From Sphingomonas sp. PsM26 (lineage in GTDB: Bacteria; Pseudomonadota; Alphaproteobacteria; Sphingomonadales; Sphingomonadaceae), in assembly GCA_030433805.1 (NCBI GenBank), contig JARUXA010000003.1:124001-188000 (forward strand): a stretch of 64,000 nucleotides of DNA, read 5' to 3'. Shown here piece by piece: positions 39,912-48,780 of this stretch (its first letter is position 1; every line of letters starts with the position of its first letter). The position numbers were made by a program, and so were the translations under genes. The notes under the pieces are model-generated. The model was not told the DNA's origin and searched no databases. It saw nothing but the letters and a program-made list of their open reading frames with translations.

Positions 39912-40886
39912 ATGAACCTGATGCCGATCCTGTCGCTGGGCGTGGGCGCGCTCATTGTGCTGATGCTGATGGCGTTCGCCTTTGCCGGGCCCAATGCGGA
40001 CAAGGCGGGCGCGCGTCGCCTGGGTGCCTTGCGCGAGCGGCACAGCGAGGCGGCCCATGTGCTGGCGGATGCGCAGCTGCGCCGGATCGCCGCCGCGCGC
40101 AGCAACCGCATGGACGTGGCGGCGGCGCGCTTCCTGCCCAACGTCGCGCTGCTCAAGAAGCGGCTTGCGATGACGGGCAAGACCTGGACGGTCGGCCAAT
40201 ATGGGATGGCGACGCTTGGTGCGATCACGGGGGTCACGCTGTTGCTGGCGATCCTCGGGCTGCCGCTCCTGCTGGCGCTACTGCTCGGCGTCGTGATCGG
40301 CGCAGGCGTGCCGCACAAGGTCATCGGCATCACGATCAAGCGCCGGATCGCCAAGTTCACCGCCAAGTTTCCCGACGCGATCGAGTTGCTCGTGCGTGGC
40401 CTCCGCTCGGGGTTGCCGATCACCGAGACGATCTCGGTCGTTGCGAACGAAGTCGATGGCCCGGTCGGGGTCGAGTTCAAGTCGATTACCGACAAGATGA
40501 AGATCGGGCGGACGTTGGACGCGGCGTTGCAGGACACCGCCGACCGGCTGGGCACGCCCGAGTTCCAGTTCTTCGTCATCACCATCGCGATCCAGCGCGA
40601 GACCGGCGGCAATCTGGCCGAGACTCTCGCCAACCTCGCGACGGTGCTGCGGATGCGCGGACAGATGAAGCTCAAGATCAGGGCGATGTCGTCCGAATCG
40701 AAGGCATCCGCCTATATCGTCGGCTCTCTGCCGTTCATCGTCTTCACCCTCATCTGGATCATCAACCCGCCGTACATGGCCAACTTCTTCATCGATCAGC
40801 GGCTGATGGTGACGGGCGGGATCGGGATGCTGTGGATGGGAATGGGCGCGTTCATCATGAGCCGCATGGTCAGTTTCGAGATTTAA
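39912..40886 (+). CDS. tadB: Tad inner-membrane platform protein TadB (T2SS F family)
   Basis: Inner-membrane platform of the Flp pilus motor. The 324-residue protein has membrane helices near residues 5-25, 95-145, 270-290 and 300-320, and the T2SSF domain with FPDAIELLVRGLRSGLPITE and TIAIQRETGGNLAETLANLA. It follows cpaE directly and is 3 bp before tadC. Confidence 0.94.
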   Translation: MNLMPILSLGVGALIVLMLMAFAFAGPNADKAGARRLGALRERHSEAAHVLADAQLRRIAAARSNRMDVAAARFLPNVALLKKRLAMTGKTWTVGQYGMATLGAITGVTLLLAILGLPLLLALLLGVVIGAGVPHKVIGITIKRRIAKFTAKFPDAIELLVRGLRSGLPITETISVVANEVDGPVGVEFKSITDKMKIGRTLDAALQDTADRLGTPEFQFFVITIAIQRETGGNLAETLANLATVLRMRGQMKLKIRAMSSESKASAYIVGSLPFIVFTLIWIINPPYMANFFIDQRLMVTGGIGMLWMGMGAFIMSRMVSFEI

Positions 40887-40889
40887 GCG

Positions 40890-41882
40890 ATGAACCCTCC
40901 ATCCTCCACCGGCCCGATGATCCTTGGCATCGACGTCTATACCGTGGCGACGCTCCTCGCCGGGGTGGCGGCGTTCATGGTGCTGCTCGCAATCTACGCG
41001 GTGACCACCGTCAACGACCCGATGACCAAGCGCGTCAAGGCGCTCAACGACCGGCGCGAGCAGCTGAAGGCGGGCATCACCGCCTCGACCAAGCGCCGCG
41101 CCAAGCTCGTCACCAAGAACGAGACGACCGACCGGATCAAGAGCCTGCTGTCCAGCCTGAAGGTGTTGCAGGACAGCCAGGTCAAGGCGGCCCAAGTCAA
41201 GCTGATGCAGGCGGGAATCCGGTCGAAGGAATATGCGGTCGCGGTGATCTTCGGGCGGCTGGTGCTGCCGCTGACATGGGGAGTGCTGGTCCTGTACCTG
41301 GTCTATGGCAGCGGGATCTTCGCCAACTGGACGCCGTGGAAGATGTACGCGATCGTCGCGACCAACTTCGTCCTGTCGTACAAGGCACCCGACCTTTACC
41401 TCGACAACAAGATCAAGAAGCGGTCGCTGGCGATCCAGAAGGGCCTGCCCGATGCGCTCGACCTGCTCGTCATTTGCGCGGAGGCGGGATTGACCGTCGA
41501 CGCCGCCTTCAACCGCGTCGCACGCGAATTGGGCAAGGCCTATCCCGAACTGGGCGACGAGTTTACGCTGACGGCGATCGAACTGGGGTTCCTTGCCGAG
41601 CGACGGCAGGCGTTCGAGAACTTTGCGTCGCGGGTCAAGCTGGACGCGGTCAAGGGCGTCGTCACCACGATGGTCCAGACCGAGAAATACGGGACGCCGC
41701 TCGCCTCCGCATTGCGCGTGCTGTCGTCAGAGTTCCGCAATGAGCGGATGATGCGCGCCGAGGAGAAAGCGGCGCGGCTGCCGGCGATCATGACGATCCC
41801 GCTGATCCTGTTCATCCTGCCGACGCTGTTCATCGTCATTCTCGGCCCGGCCGCCTGCTCGATCGCGGATGCGTTCAAATAG
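40890..41882 (+). CDS. tadC: Tad inner-membrane platform protein TadC (T2SS F family)
   Basis: Partner of TadB. The 330-residue protein has the domain LPDALDLLVICAEAGLTVDA and FTLTAIELGFLAERRQAFEN, then TMVQTEKYGTPLASALRVLS and a C-terminal helix. It ends the recognisable pilus set; a small coiled-coil protein follows after 67 bp. Confidence 0.94.
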   Translation: MNPPSSTGPMILGIDVYTVATLLAGVAAFMVLLAIYAVTTVNDPMTKRVKALNDRREQLKAGITASTKRRAKLVTKNETTDRIKSLLSSLKVLQDSQVKAAQVKLMQAGIRSKEYAVAVIFGRLVLPLTWGVLVLYLVYGSGIFANWTPWKMYAIVATNFVLSYKAPDLYLDNKIKKRSLAIQKGLPDALDLLVICAEAGLTVDAAFNRVARELGKAYPELGDEFTLTAIELGFLAERRQAFENFASRVKLDAVKGVVTTMVQTEKYGTPLASALRVLSSEFRNERMMRAEEKAARLPAIMTIPLILFILPTLFIVILGPAACSIADAFK

Positions 41883-41949
41883 AGGCACTTGCGGTACGGT
41901 TGGCGAGCGGCCAGGATCACGCCCTTGGCTTTGCGACAGGGGATCCGGA

Positions 41950-42246
41950 ATGCCGTTCACGACACCCGAACAGTTCATCTTGCTCTTCGTCATATTGGTG
42001 GCGGGGTGGCTGATCGGCTATGCCAGCGCGCCGGGTACGCGGAAGTACAAGCGGCAGCTGCGCGACGAAGCGACGCGCTACGCCGCCTATCACGACGATG
42101 CGGAAGGCCGCCTGCGCATCGCCGACCAGCGCGTTGCGGATCTGCACCGCGAGACCGAAGTGCTACGCGACGAGCTGGCAGAGGCGGATCGGACCATCGC
42201 GGCGTTGCGTGGGTCCGAGCCTCTGCCGCCGCGCGACCTGATCTGA
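41950..42246 (+). CDS. Small membrane-anchored coiled-coil protein
   Basis: The 98-residue protein has one N-terminal transmembrane helix (FILLFVILVAGWLIGYASAP) followed by a charged helical region with a coiled-coil look (RVADLHRETEVLRDELAEAD). I do not recognise a family. The start at 41950 excludes upstream sequence overlapping tadC. It may be part of the pilus operon. Confidence 0.7.
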   Translation: MPFTTPEQFILLFVILVAGWLIGYASAPGTRKYKRQLRDEATRYAAYHDDAEGRLRIADQRVADLHRETEVLRDELAEADRTIAALRGSEPLPPRDLI

Positions 42247-42272
42247 AGCGGAACCGCTATCGGCCCCTTCCC

Positions 42273-42362
42273 CGTCATTCCCGCGAAGGCAGGAATCCAT
42301 AGTCACCGTCCGTCGTTGCTCGCGCCGTTCGCCAATATGGATCCCCGCGTGCGCGGGGACGG
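42273..42362. repeat. Palindromic interspersed repeat, family E copy 1
   Basis: CATTCCCGCGAAGGCAGGAA with TCCATA at the left and TATGGATCCCCGCGTGCGCG at the right form an imperfect inverted repeat. It separates the converging pilus operon and ppdK, and its terminal CCCCGCGTGCGCGGGG hairpin could end transcription of either. Relatives lie at 58551-58822 and 61443-61632. Confidence 0.8.
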
Positions 42363-42392
42363 TGGAGGGACGTCGGGTACGCCCCTCCTTCT

Positions 42393-45059
42393 TCAGTCGC
42401 GCTTCGCCAGCGCCGCCTGCGCCGCCGCCAGCCGTGCAATCGGCACGCGGTACGGCGAGGCCGAGACGTAATCGAGCCCGACCGTTTCGCAGAAAGCGAT
42501 GCTCGCGGGATCGCCGCCATGTTCGCCGCAGATGCCGAGCTTGATGTCGGGCCGCGTCTTGCGCCCGCGCTCCGCCGCCATCGCGATCAATTGCCCGACA
42601 CCCTCGACATCGAGGCTGACGAACGGGTCGCGTGCATAGATCCCGCGCTCGACATAGGTCCCGAGGAACCGCGCGGCATCGTCGCGGCTGACGCCCAGGG
42701 TGGTCTGGGTCAGGTCGTTGGTCCCGAACGAGAAGAACGCACCGACCTCGGCGATCTCATCCGCCATCAGGCAGGCGCGCGGCAGCTCGATCATCGTCCC
42801 GACGTGATAGTCGAGCGTCGTCCCGGTCTGCTCGAAGACGATCTGCGCCGCCTTGTCGACGACCGTCTTCATCAGCTCGAGCTCGCGCTTCGTGCCGACC
42901 AGCGGGATCATAACCTCGGGGATCGGTGCCGCGCCCGAACGTTGCGCCACATCGACCGCCGCCTCGAAGATCGCGCGCGCCTGCATCTCGTAGATCTCGG
43001 GATAGGTCACGCCCAACCGGCACCCGCGATGTCCGAGCATCGGGTTGAACTCGTGCAGTTCTGCCGCGCGCCGCTTGAGCACGTCGACCGCGATCCCCGC
43101 GGCTGCCGCCACATCCGCAAACTCGGATTCTTCGTGCGGCAGGAATTCATGCAACGGCGGATCGAGCAGCCGGATCGTCACCGGCAGCCCAGCCATCACC
43201 TCGAACAGCTGCACGAAGTCAGCACGTTGCTCCGGCAACAACTTGTCGAGCGCGGTGCGGCGGCCCGCTTCGTCCTCGGCCAGGATCATCTGGCGGACGT
43301 TGGTGATGCGCTCGGCATCGAAGAACATGTGCTCGGTCCGGCACAGGCCGATCCCTTCCGCACCGAATTCGCGCGCGACCTTGGCGTCGAGCGGGGTCTC
43401 GGCGTTGGCGCGGACCTTCAGGCGCCGCACGCCATCAGCCCACACCATCAGCGCCGCGAAATCGCCCGACAGTTCGGGCTGCACGGTCGGGACTTCGCCC
43501 GCCATCACCTCGCCGGTGGTGCCGTCGATCGTCACCATGTCGCCCGCCTTGATCGTGCGATCGCCGACGCGCATCGTGCCCGCCTTGGCGTCGATCGCAA
43601 TCGAGCCAGCGCCCGAGACGCATGGCCGCCCCATGCCGCGTGCGACCACTGCGGCGTGGCTGGTCATCCCACCGCGCGCAGTGAGGATGCCGCGCGCTGC
43701 GTGCATCCCGTGAATGTCCTCTGGCGACGTTTCAGTACGGATCAGGATCACCGACTCGCCCGCATTGGAGCGCTTCTCGGCGGTGTCGCTGTCGAATACT
43801 GCATGGCCCGAGGCGGCCCCCGGCGACGCGGGGAGCCCCTTGGTCAGCACGTCGCGCGTCGCCTTGGGGTCGAGCGTCGGATGGAGCAACTGGTCGAGCG
43901 CCATCGGATCGATCCGCGCGACCGCTTCCTCGCGCGTGATCAGCCCCTCGTTCGCCATGTCTACCGCGATCTTGAGCGCGGCCTTGGCGGTGCGCTTGCC
44001 CGAGCGCGTCTGGAGCATCCACAGCTTGCCCTGCTGCACCGTAAATTCGATGTCCTGCATGTCGCGGTAATGCGTCTCGAGCAGGTCGAACACCTTGGCG
44101 AGCTCGCCGTAGACTTCAGGCATTGCCTCTTCCATCGAGGCGGGCTTGGCGCCTGCGGCTTCGCGCGCGGCGACGGTCAGATATTGCGGGGTGCGGATGC
44201 CGGCGACGACGTCTTCCCCTTGCGCGTTGATCAGGAACTCGCCGTAATAAGCGCGCGTGCCGATCGAGGGGTCGCGGGTGAAGGCGACGCCGGTCGCCGA
44301 GGTCTCGCCCATGTTGCCGAACACCATCGCCTGGATGTTGACCGCGGTGCCCCAGCTCGCGGGGATGTCGTTGAGGCGGCGATAGACTTTCGCGCGCTCC
44401 GACTGCCACGACCCGAACACTGCGCCGACCGCGCCCCACAATTGGTCATGCACGTCCTGCGGGAAAGGCTTGCCCCATTGCTGCTCGACCAGGCCTTTAT
44501 ACTCGGCGACGAGGCCGCGCAGGTCGTCCGCGCTGAGATCGGTATCGAGGAAATAGCCGCGATCTTCCTTGGCGATCTCAAGCGCTTCCTCGAACGCGCC
44601 GTGGTCGAGCTCGAGCACCACGTCCGAGTACATCTGGATGAAGCGGCGGTAGCTGTCCCACGCGAAGCGCGCGTCGCCCGACGTGGTCGCGAGGCCCTCG
44701 ACGGTCTGGTCGTTGAGCCCGAGATTGAGGACGGTGTCCATCATCCCCGGCATCGAGGCGCGCGCGCCGCTCCGGACAGAGACAAGCAGCGGGTCGGCGG
44801 CGTCGCCGAAGGTCTTGCCCGTGATGCCCTCGATATGTGCGATCCCGGTCGCGACTTCGTCGCGCAGGCCCTGCGGGAACTGGCCGCCTTCATCGTAATA
44901 GACCGCACAGAAATCGGTCGAGATGGTGAAGCCCGGCGGGACCGGCAGGCCGATCGATGCCATCTCCGCCAGGTTAGCGCCCTTGCCCCCCAGCAAGTTC
45001 CGGTCGCCCTTGCCCCCATCGGACACCCCGCCGCCGAAGCGATATACGTACTGAGTCAT
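42393..45059 (-). CDS. ppdK: Pyruvate, phosphate dikinase
   Basis: Interconverts pyruvate + ATP + Pi and PEP + AMP + PPi, useful for gluconeogenesis. The 888-residue protein has the N-terminal nucleotide-binding domain (GGKGANLAEMASIGLPVPPG), the swivelling His domain with GGMTSHAAVVARGMGRPCV (catalytic His), and the PEP/pyruvate TIM barrel ending LGICGEHGGDPASIAFCETV with the catalytic Cys. Length fits the family. No regulatory DUF299 kinase is adjacent. Confidence 0.97.
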   Translation of the reverse strand: MTQYVYRFGGGVSDGGKGDRNLLGGKGANLAEMASIGLPVPPGFTISTDFCAVYYDEGGQFPQGLRDEVATGIAHIEGITGKTFGDAADPLLVSVRSGARASMPGMMDTVLNLGLNDQTVEGLATTSGDARFAWDSYRRFIQMYSDVVLELDHGAFEEALEIAKEDRGYFLDTDLSADDLRGLVAEYKGLVEQQWGKPFPQDVHDQLWGAVGAVFGSWQSERAKVYRRLNDIPASWGTAVNIQAMVFGNMGETSATGVAFTRDPSIGTRAYYGEFLINAQGEDVVAGIRTPQYLTVAAREAAGAKPASMEEAMPEVYGELAKVFDLLETHYRDMQDIEFTVQQGKLWMLQTRSGKRTAKAALKIAVDMANEGLITREEAVARIDPMALDQLLHPTLDPKATRDVLTKGLPASPGAASGHAVFDSDTAEKRSNAGESVILIRTETSPEDIHGMHAARGILTARGGMTSHAAVVARGMGRPCVSGAGSIAIDAKAGTMRVGDRTIKAGDMVTIDGTTGEVMAGEVPTVQPELSGDFAALMVWADGVRRLKVRANAETPLDAKVAREFGAEGIGLCRTEHMFFDAERITNVRQMILAEDEAGRRTALDKLLPEQRADFVQLFEVMAGLPVTIRLLDPPLHEFLPHEESEFADVAAAAGIAVDVLKRRAAELHEFNPMLGHRGCRLGVTYPEIYEMQARAIFEAAVDVAQRSGAAPIPEVMIPLVGTKRELELMKTVVDKAAQIVFEQTGTTLDYHVGTMIELPRACLMADEIAEVGAFFSFGTNDLTQTTLGVSRDDAARFLGTYVERGIYARDPFVSLDVEGVGQLIAMAAERGRKTRPDIKLGICGEHGGDPASIAFCETVGLDYVSASPYRVPIARLAAAQAALAKRD

Positions 45060-45138
45060 GCGTCTTCCCTCTAACAGGTTGAATTCGCTGGGGAGGCGAT
45101 TGGAAGGTTAGGCTAAGGTCAGGCGTAACGCGTTGGCA

Positions 45139-47514
45139 TCACCCCTCGATCCGCGAAAAGTCCGCGACGTTGTGCACCGCAGCACGAACGCGGTCGAGCA
45201 AAGCGAGACGGGCCGTGCGCTTTTCGGGCACGGGGTCGTTGACGATCACGGTTTCAAAGAACGTATCAATCGGTGCACGCAAGCTGGCGAGCGCGGCCAT
45301 CGCGGCTTCGAAGTCCTCGCGCGCGATCGCGGCTGAGGCTGCGGGTTCGGCAGAGTCGAGTGCGGTGGCGAGCGCAGTCTCTGCTGGTTCGGGCGTGTAG
45401 GACAGCTCTTTCTGCTCCCTCTCCCCTTCAGGGGAGAGGGTCGGGGAGAGGGGCTGTGCTGCATTATCGAGTGAGCCGCCTGTTGAAGCGTTCCCCTCTC
45501 CCCGACCCTCTCCCCGGAGGGGAGAGGGAGAAGAAGGGACGCCCTCCTTTTTAAGGATATTCGCGGCGCGCTTGTAGCCTGCGAGCAAGTTCGTGCCGTC
45601 TTCGGTGCCGATGAACTTCTGCAATGCATGGACGCGGGCGAGCAGGCGGACGAGATCATCCTCCCCACCGAGCGCGAACACCGCGTCGATCAGGTCGTGG
45701 CGGACGCCGGCTTCGCGTTGCTGGACCTTGAGGCGGTCGGCGAAGAAGGCCGGAAGCGTCTTGAACGTCGCGCGCATCGCACTTGTATGCGCCTCAATGG
45801 CTTCCTTCGACATTTCAGGCGAACACCGCAACGTCGTCATACCAGCCAAGCCACGCGTAATGGCGTGCCACAAGCTCATCCGGAGGTTGTTGCGGGTGAT
45901 TAGCTCCAATACGCCCAACGCGGCGCGACGCAGCGCGAAAGGATCCTTCGATCCAGTTGGCGGCAGGTCGGCGTAGAAGAACGCGACCAGCGTATCCAGC
46001 TTGTCCGCCAGCGATACCGCCACCGTCACCGGATCGGTCGGCACGTCGTCGCCCTGCCCGACCGGCTTGTAGTGATCGCGGATTGCGGCGGCGACGCGGG
46101 GGTCTTCGCCTTGCGCGGCGGCGTAATAGCCGCCCATCAGGCCTTGCAGCTCGGGGAATTCGCCGACCATGCCGGTGACGAGATCCGCCTTGCACAGCAG
46201 GGCCGCGCGGTGCGCGAGGTTGGCGAGTTCTTCCTTTAGCCCCTCCCCTTCAGGGGAGGGGTTGGGGTGGGGCAGTTCAGCAGGCGTGCCTTCGGAAGTA
46301 GGCACGGCCCCACCCCCAACCCAGTGAGGCGGCTCTTGGCCCTGTCCGGGGGACAGGGCTGCCGCCTCACTCCTGAAGGGGAGGGGCTTAGAAGAAACGA
46401 TTCCTTCCTCGACCAGCCATCTCGCCAGCTTCGCCACGCGCGCGACCTTGTCCGCGACCGTACCAAGCTTCTCGTGGAACACGATCCGGTCGAGCTTCTC
46501 CGCCTGCACCTCGAGCGGCACCTTCAAATCAGTCTCGTAAAAGAACTTCGCATCCGACAGCCTTGCCGCGAGCACCTTGCGGTTGCCCTCGACGATCTTC
46601 TCGCCGCCGTCGACCGCATCGATATTGGCGGTGCACACGAACGCATCCGCCAGCGCACCACCGGCATCGCGGCACACGAAATACTTCTGGTTCACGCGCG
46701 CGGTGAGCTGGATCACCTCGGGCGGCACGCTCAGGAACGCAGCATCGAAGCGCCCGAGCAAAGGCACCGGCCATTCGGTCAGCCCGGCATTCTCGGTCAG
46801 CAGCCCCTCGTCCTGCACCAGTTCCAGCCCCGCCTTGCGCGCGGCCATCGTCGCGCCGAGCGCGATGATCTGGCGGCGTTCGGCCTGGTCGACGATCACG
46901 TGGCAGGCGCGCAATTTCTCGACATAATCGTCCGCCGAACCGATTGTGATGATCCCCGGGTGATGGAAGCGATGCCCGACGGTCGCGGCACCGCTGGTGA
47001 TGCCGGCGATTTCGACGGGCACGATCTCCTCGCCGAACAGCGCGACAATGCCCTGCAACGGGCGGACCCAGCGAAGCGATTCCATCGTGGTAGACGCCCC
47101 GCCCCAGCGCATCGCCTTGGGCCAGGGGAAGGCGCGGATGATCGCGGGGATCGCGTCCGCGAGCACGCCGGTGGTGGCACGACCGGGCTTTTCGACCACC
47201 GCGAACAGCACGCCGTCGCGCTCGACCAGTTGCTCGCGCGTGAGGCCGGTCTTGCGGAGGAAGCCTTCGAGCGCCTGCGGCGGGGCGCTGGCCTTGGGAC
47301 CCTTGGTTTCCTCTGACACCGCGGCGGTCTCGGTCGGGAACCCGCGGGCGATCAGCGCGAGGCGGCGCGGCGTCGCGTAGGTGACGAGCTCGGTCGCGGC
47401 GAGACCGGCTTTCGCCAGTTCGGCGGCGAACAGCTTGGCGAGGTCCTCGCGCGCGCGGTCCTGCATCCGCGCGGGGATTTCTTCCGAGCGGAGTTCGAGA
47501 AGGAAATCGGTCAT
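45139..47514 (-). CDS. glyS: Glycine--tRNA ligase beta subunit with two in-frame repeat inserts
   Basis: Tetrameric glycyl-tRNA synthetase beta chain. The 791-residue protein starts MTDFLLELRSEEIPARMQDR and has FEVQAEKLDRIVFHEKLG-like core sequence, CKADLVTGMVGEFPELQG, and the C-terminal anticodon-binding part. Most family members are near 690-750 residues. The excess lies in two Pro/Gly/Ser/Glu-rich segments encoded by palindromic repeats: one before EELANLAHRAALLCKADL (46238-46388), one after KRAANILKKEGV and before YTPEPAETAL (45415-45530). Both stay in frame and the flanks look intact. glyQ lies upstream, 247 bp away rather than adjacent. Confidence 0.95.
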   Translation of the reverse strand: MTDFLLELRSEEIPARMQDRAREDLAKLFAAELAKAGLAATELVTYATPRRLALIARGFPTETAAVSEETKGPKASAPPQALEGFLRKTGLTREQLVERDGVLFAVVEKPGRATTGVLADAIPAIIRAFPWPKAMRWGGASTTMESLRWVRPLQGIVALFGEEIVPVEIAGITSGAATVGHRFHHPGIITIGSADDYVEKLRACHVIVDQAERRQIIALGATMAARKAGLELVQDEGLLTENAGLTEWPVPLLGRFDAAFLSVPPEVIQLTARVNQKYFVCRDAGGALADAFVCTANIDAVDGGEKIVEGNRKVLAARLSDAKFFYETDLKVPLEVQAEKLDRIVFHEKLGTVADKVARVAKLARWLVEEGIVSSKPLPFRSEAAALSPGQGQEPPHWVGGGAVPTSEGTPAELPHPNPSPEGEGLKEELANLAHRAALLCKADLVTGMVGEFPELQGLMGGYYAAAQGEDPRVAAAIRDHYKPVGQGDDVPTDPVTVAVSLADKLDTLVAFFYADLPPTGSKDPFALRRAALGVLELITRNNLRMSLWHAITRGLAGMTTLRCSPEMSKEAIEAHTSAMRATFKTLPAFFADRLKVQQREAGVRHDLIDAVFALGGEDDLVRLLARVHALQKFIGTEDGTNLLAGYKRAANILKKEGVPSSPSPLRGEGRGEGNASTGGSLDNAAQPLSPTLSPEGEREQKELSYTPEPAETALATALDSAEPAASAAIAREDFEAAMAALASLRAPIDTFFETVIVNDPVPEKRTARLALLDRVRAAVHNVADFSRIEG
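45415..45530. repeat. Palindromic repeat family B, inside glyS
   Basis: CTCCCTCTCCCCTTCAGGGG, AGAGGG, TCGGGGAGAGGGG at the left; CCCCTCTCCCCGACCCTCTC, CCCGGAGGGGAGAGGGAG at the right. Same architecture as family A but with CTCTCC in place of CTCCCC. Translated as a Ser/Pro/Glu-rich insert. Confidence 0.88.
46238..46388. repeat. Palindromic repeat family A, inside glyS, carrying a nested palindrome
   Basis: Left arm CCCCTCCCCTTCAGGGGAGG with TTGGGGTGGGG; right arm CCCCACCCCCAACCC and CCTGAAGGGGAGGGGC. The right arm is split by a second palindrome at 46323-46371. Confidence 0.88.
46323..46371. repeat. Nested perfect palindrome within the glyS repeat
   Basis: AGTGAGGCGGC (46323-46333) is the exact inverse of GCCGCCTCACT (46361-46371), and inside it CCCTGTCC (46340-46347) is the inverse of GGACAGGG (46351-46358). 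It interrupts the family A right arm and is translated as part of glyS. Confidence 0.85.
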
Positions 47515-47548
47515 GCGGGCACCGTTGGGAGGGGTTTGATCAGGAAGG

Positions 47549-47712
47549 ATTTGATCACGCAAAGGCGCAAAGACGCTAAGAGAAAGCAGGAGAAGGTTTG
47601 ATAGCCTTCGGCGGGCTTGCCCGAGCGAAGCTTAACAAAACCCTCGCCAGCGCGCGCGCCGCCTGCTGCGAAACGCACCCTCTTCGCGCCTTTGCGCCTT
47701 TGCGTGATAAAA
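47549..47712. repeat. Inverted-repeat element, family G, between glyQ and glyS
   Basis: ATCACGCAAAGGCGCAAAG (47554-47572) is the exact inverse of CTTTGCGCCTTTGCGTGAT (47690-47708), with about 117 bp between. It accounts for most of the 247-bp glyQ-glyS gap. No transposase inside; the short frames it contains do not look like protein. Confidence 0.82.
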
Positions 47713-47761
47713 CCCTTCTTCTCACCCAAAGCCACAAAGCCACGAAAGACGGAAGGAGCGG

Positions 47762-48658
47762 TCACGCGGTCCACCCCGGATAGGCTTCCTGCCACGCGGG
47801 CGTGTGCTTCTCGATCCACGCCTGGCAGCTACCCTTCGCGAGATCGCGCACCCGGCCCATATACGCCTGCCGCTCGGCGACCGAGATGACGCCGCGCGCC
47901 TGCAACAAGTTGAACACGTGGCTCGCCTTGATCGCCTGCTCATAGGCCGGGATCGGCAGCCCCGCCGCCAGGCTGTTCTCGCATTCCGCGACATGCTTGC
48001 GGAACGAATCGAACAGGCTGTCGGTGTCCGCCACTTCGAAGTTCCAGGTCGACATCTCGACCTCATTCTCGTGGAACACCTCGCCGTAGGTCACGCCCGC
48101 GTCGTTGAACGCGAGGTCGTAGACGCTGTCCTTGTCCTGAATGTACATCGCGAGCCGCTCGAGCCCGTAGGTCAGTTCGCCAGCCACCGGCTTCATGTCG
48201 AACCCGCCCATTTGCTGGAAATAGGTAAACTGGGTGACTTCCATCCCGTCGCACCAGACTTCCCAACCCAGGCCCCAGGCACCGAGCGTCGGCGATTCCC
48301 AGTCGTCCTCGACGAAACGGATATCATGCTTCGTGAAATCGATCCCGATCGCGGCGAGCGAGCCAAGGTACAGCTCCTGCAAATCCGCCGGGCTCGGCTT
48401 CAGGATCACCTGATACTGGTAATAATGCTGGAGCCGGTTGGGGTTCTCGCCATAGCGGCCGTCAGTCGGGCGGCGGCATGGCTGGACGAAGGCGGCGTTC
48501 CACGGCTTGGGGCCGAGCGCGCGCAGCGTCGTGGCGGTGTGGAAGGTCCCCGCCCCCATTTCCATGTCATAGGGTTGCAGGATCAGGCATCCCCTGTCGC
48601 TCCAATAGTCATGGAGCGTCAGGATCATCCGCTGGAAGCTCATCGGGCGATCGGTCAT
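47762..48658 (-). CDS. glyQ: Glycine--tRNA ligase alpha subunit
   Basis: Catalytic chain of tetrameric glycyl-tRNA synthetase. The 298-residue protein has [40 protein letters not shown] and [20 protein letters not shown], all diagnostic. The start at 48658 gives five residues before MSFQ; an ATG at 48643 is also possible. Longer frames to 48763 enter the divergent promoter region. Confidence 0.96.
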   Translation of the reverse strand: MTDRPMSFQRMILTLHDYWSDRGCLILQPYDMEMGAGTFHTATTLRALGPKPWNAAFVQPCRRPTDGRYGENPNRLQHYYQYQVILKPSPADLQELYLGSLAAIGIDFTKHDIRFVEDDWESPTLGAWGLGWEVWCDGMEVTQFTYFQQMGGFDMKPVAGELTYGLERLAMYIQDKDSVYDLAFNDAGVTYGEVFHENEVEMSTWNFEVADTDSLFDSFRKHVAECENSLAAGLPIPAYEQAIKASHVFNLLQARGVISVAERQAYMGRVRDLAKGSCQAWIEKHTPAWQEAYPGWTA

Positions 48659-48780
48659 GATGCGCTGGCTTTGGCGCAGTGCCGCAAGGGGGTCAACGCT
48701 TGATCGGAAAGCTGTTAACCCGCGCCGGTTTAGGGGGTAGGGCGGCGACCATTCGCCGGACACGTATCGGGACGCCTCGC

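Noticed and set aside
42519..45074. An 851-codon frame on the plus strand over ppdK
   Set aside because: Antisense shadow of ppdK with no recognisable motif; its composition (Arg, His, Asp) is typical of complementary-strand translation.
25016..46388. The G/C-rich repeat clusters as CRISPR arrays
   Set aside because: There are no direct repeats with regular unique spacers; each element is a single inverted repeat and copies are kilobases apart.
47511..47819. A 102-codon frame between glyS and glyQ
   Set aside because: It consists of repeat-arm translation and antisense of glyQ, with no ribosome binding site.
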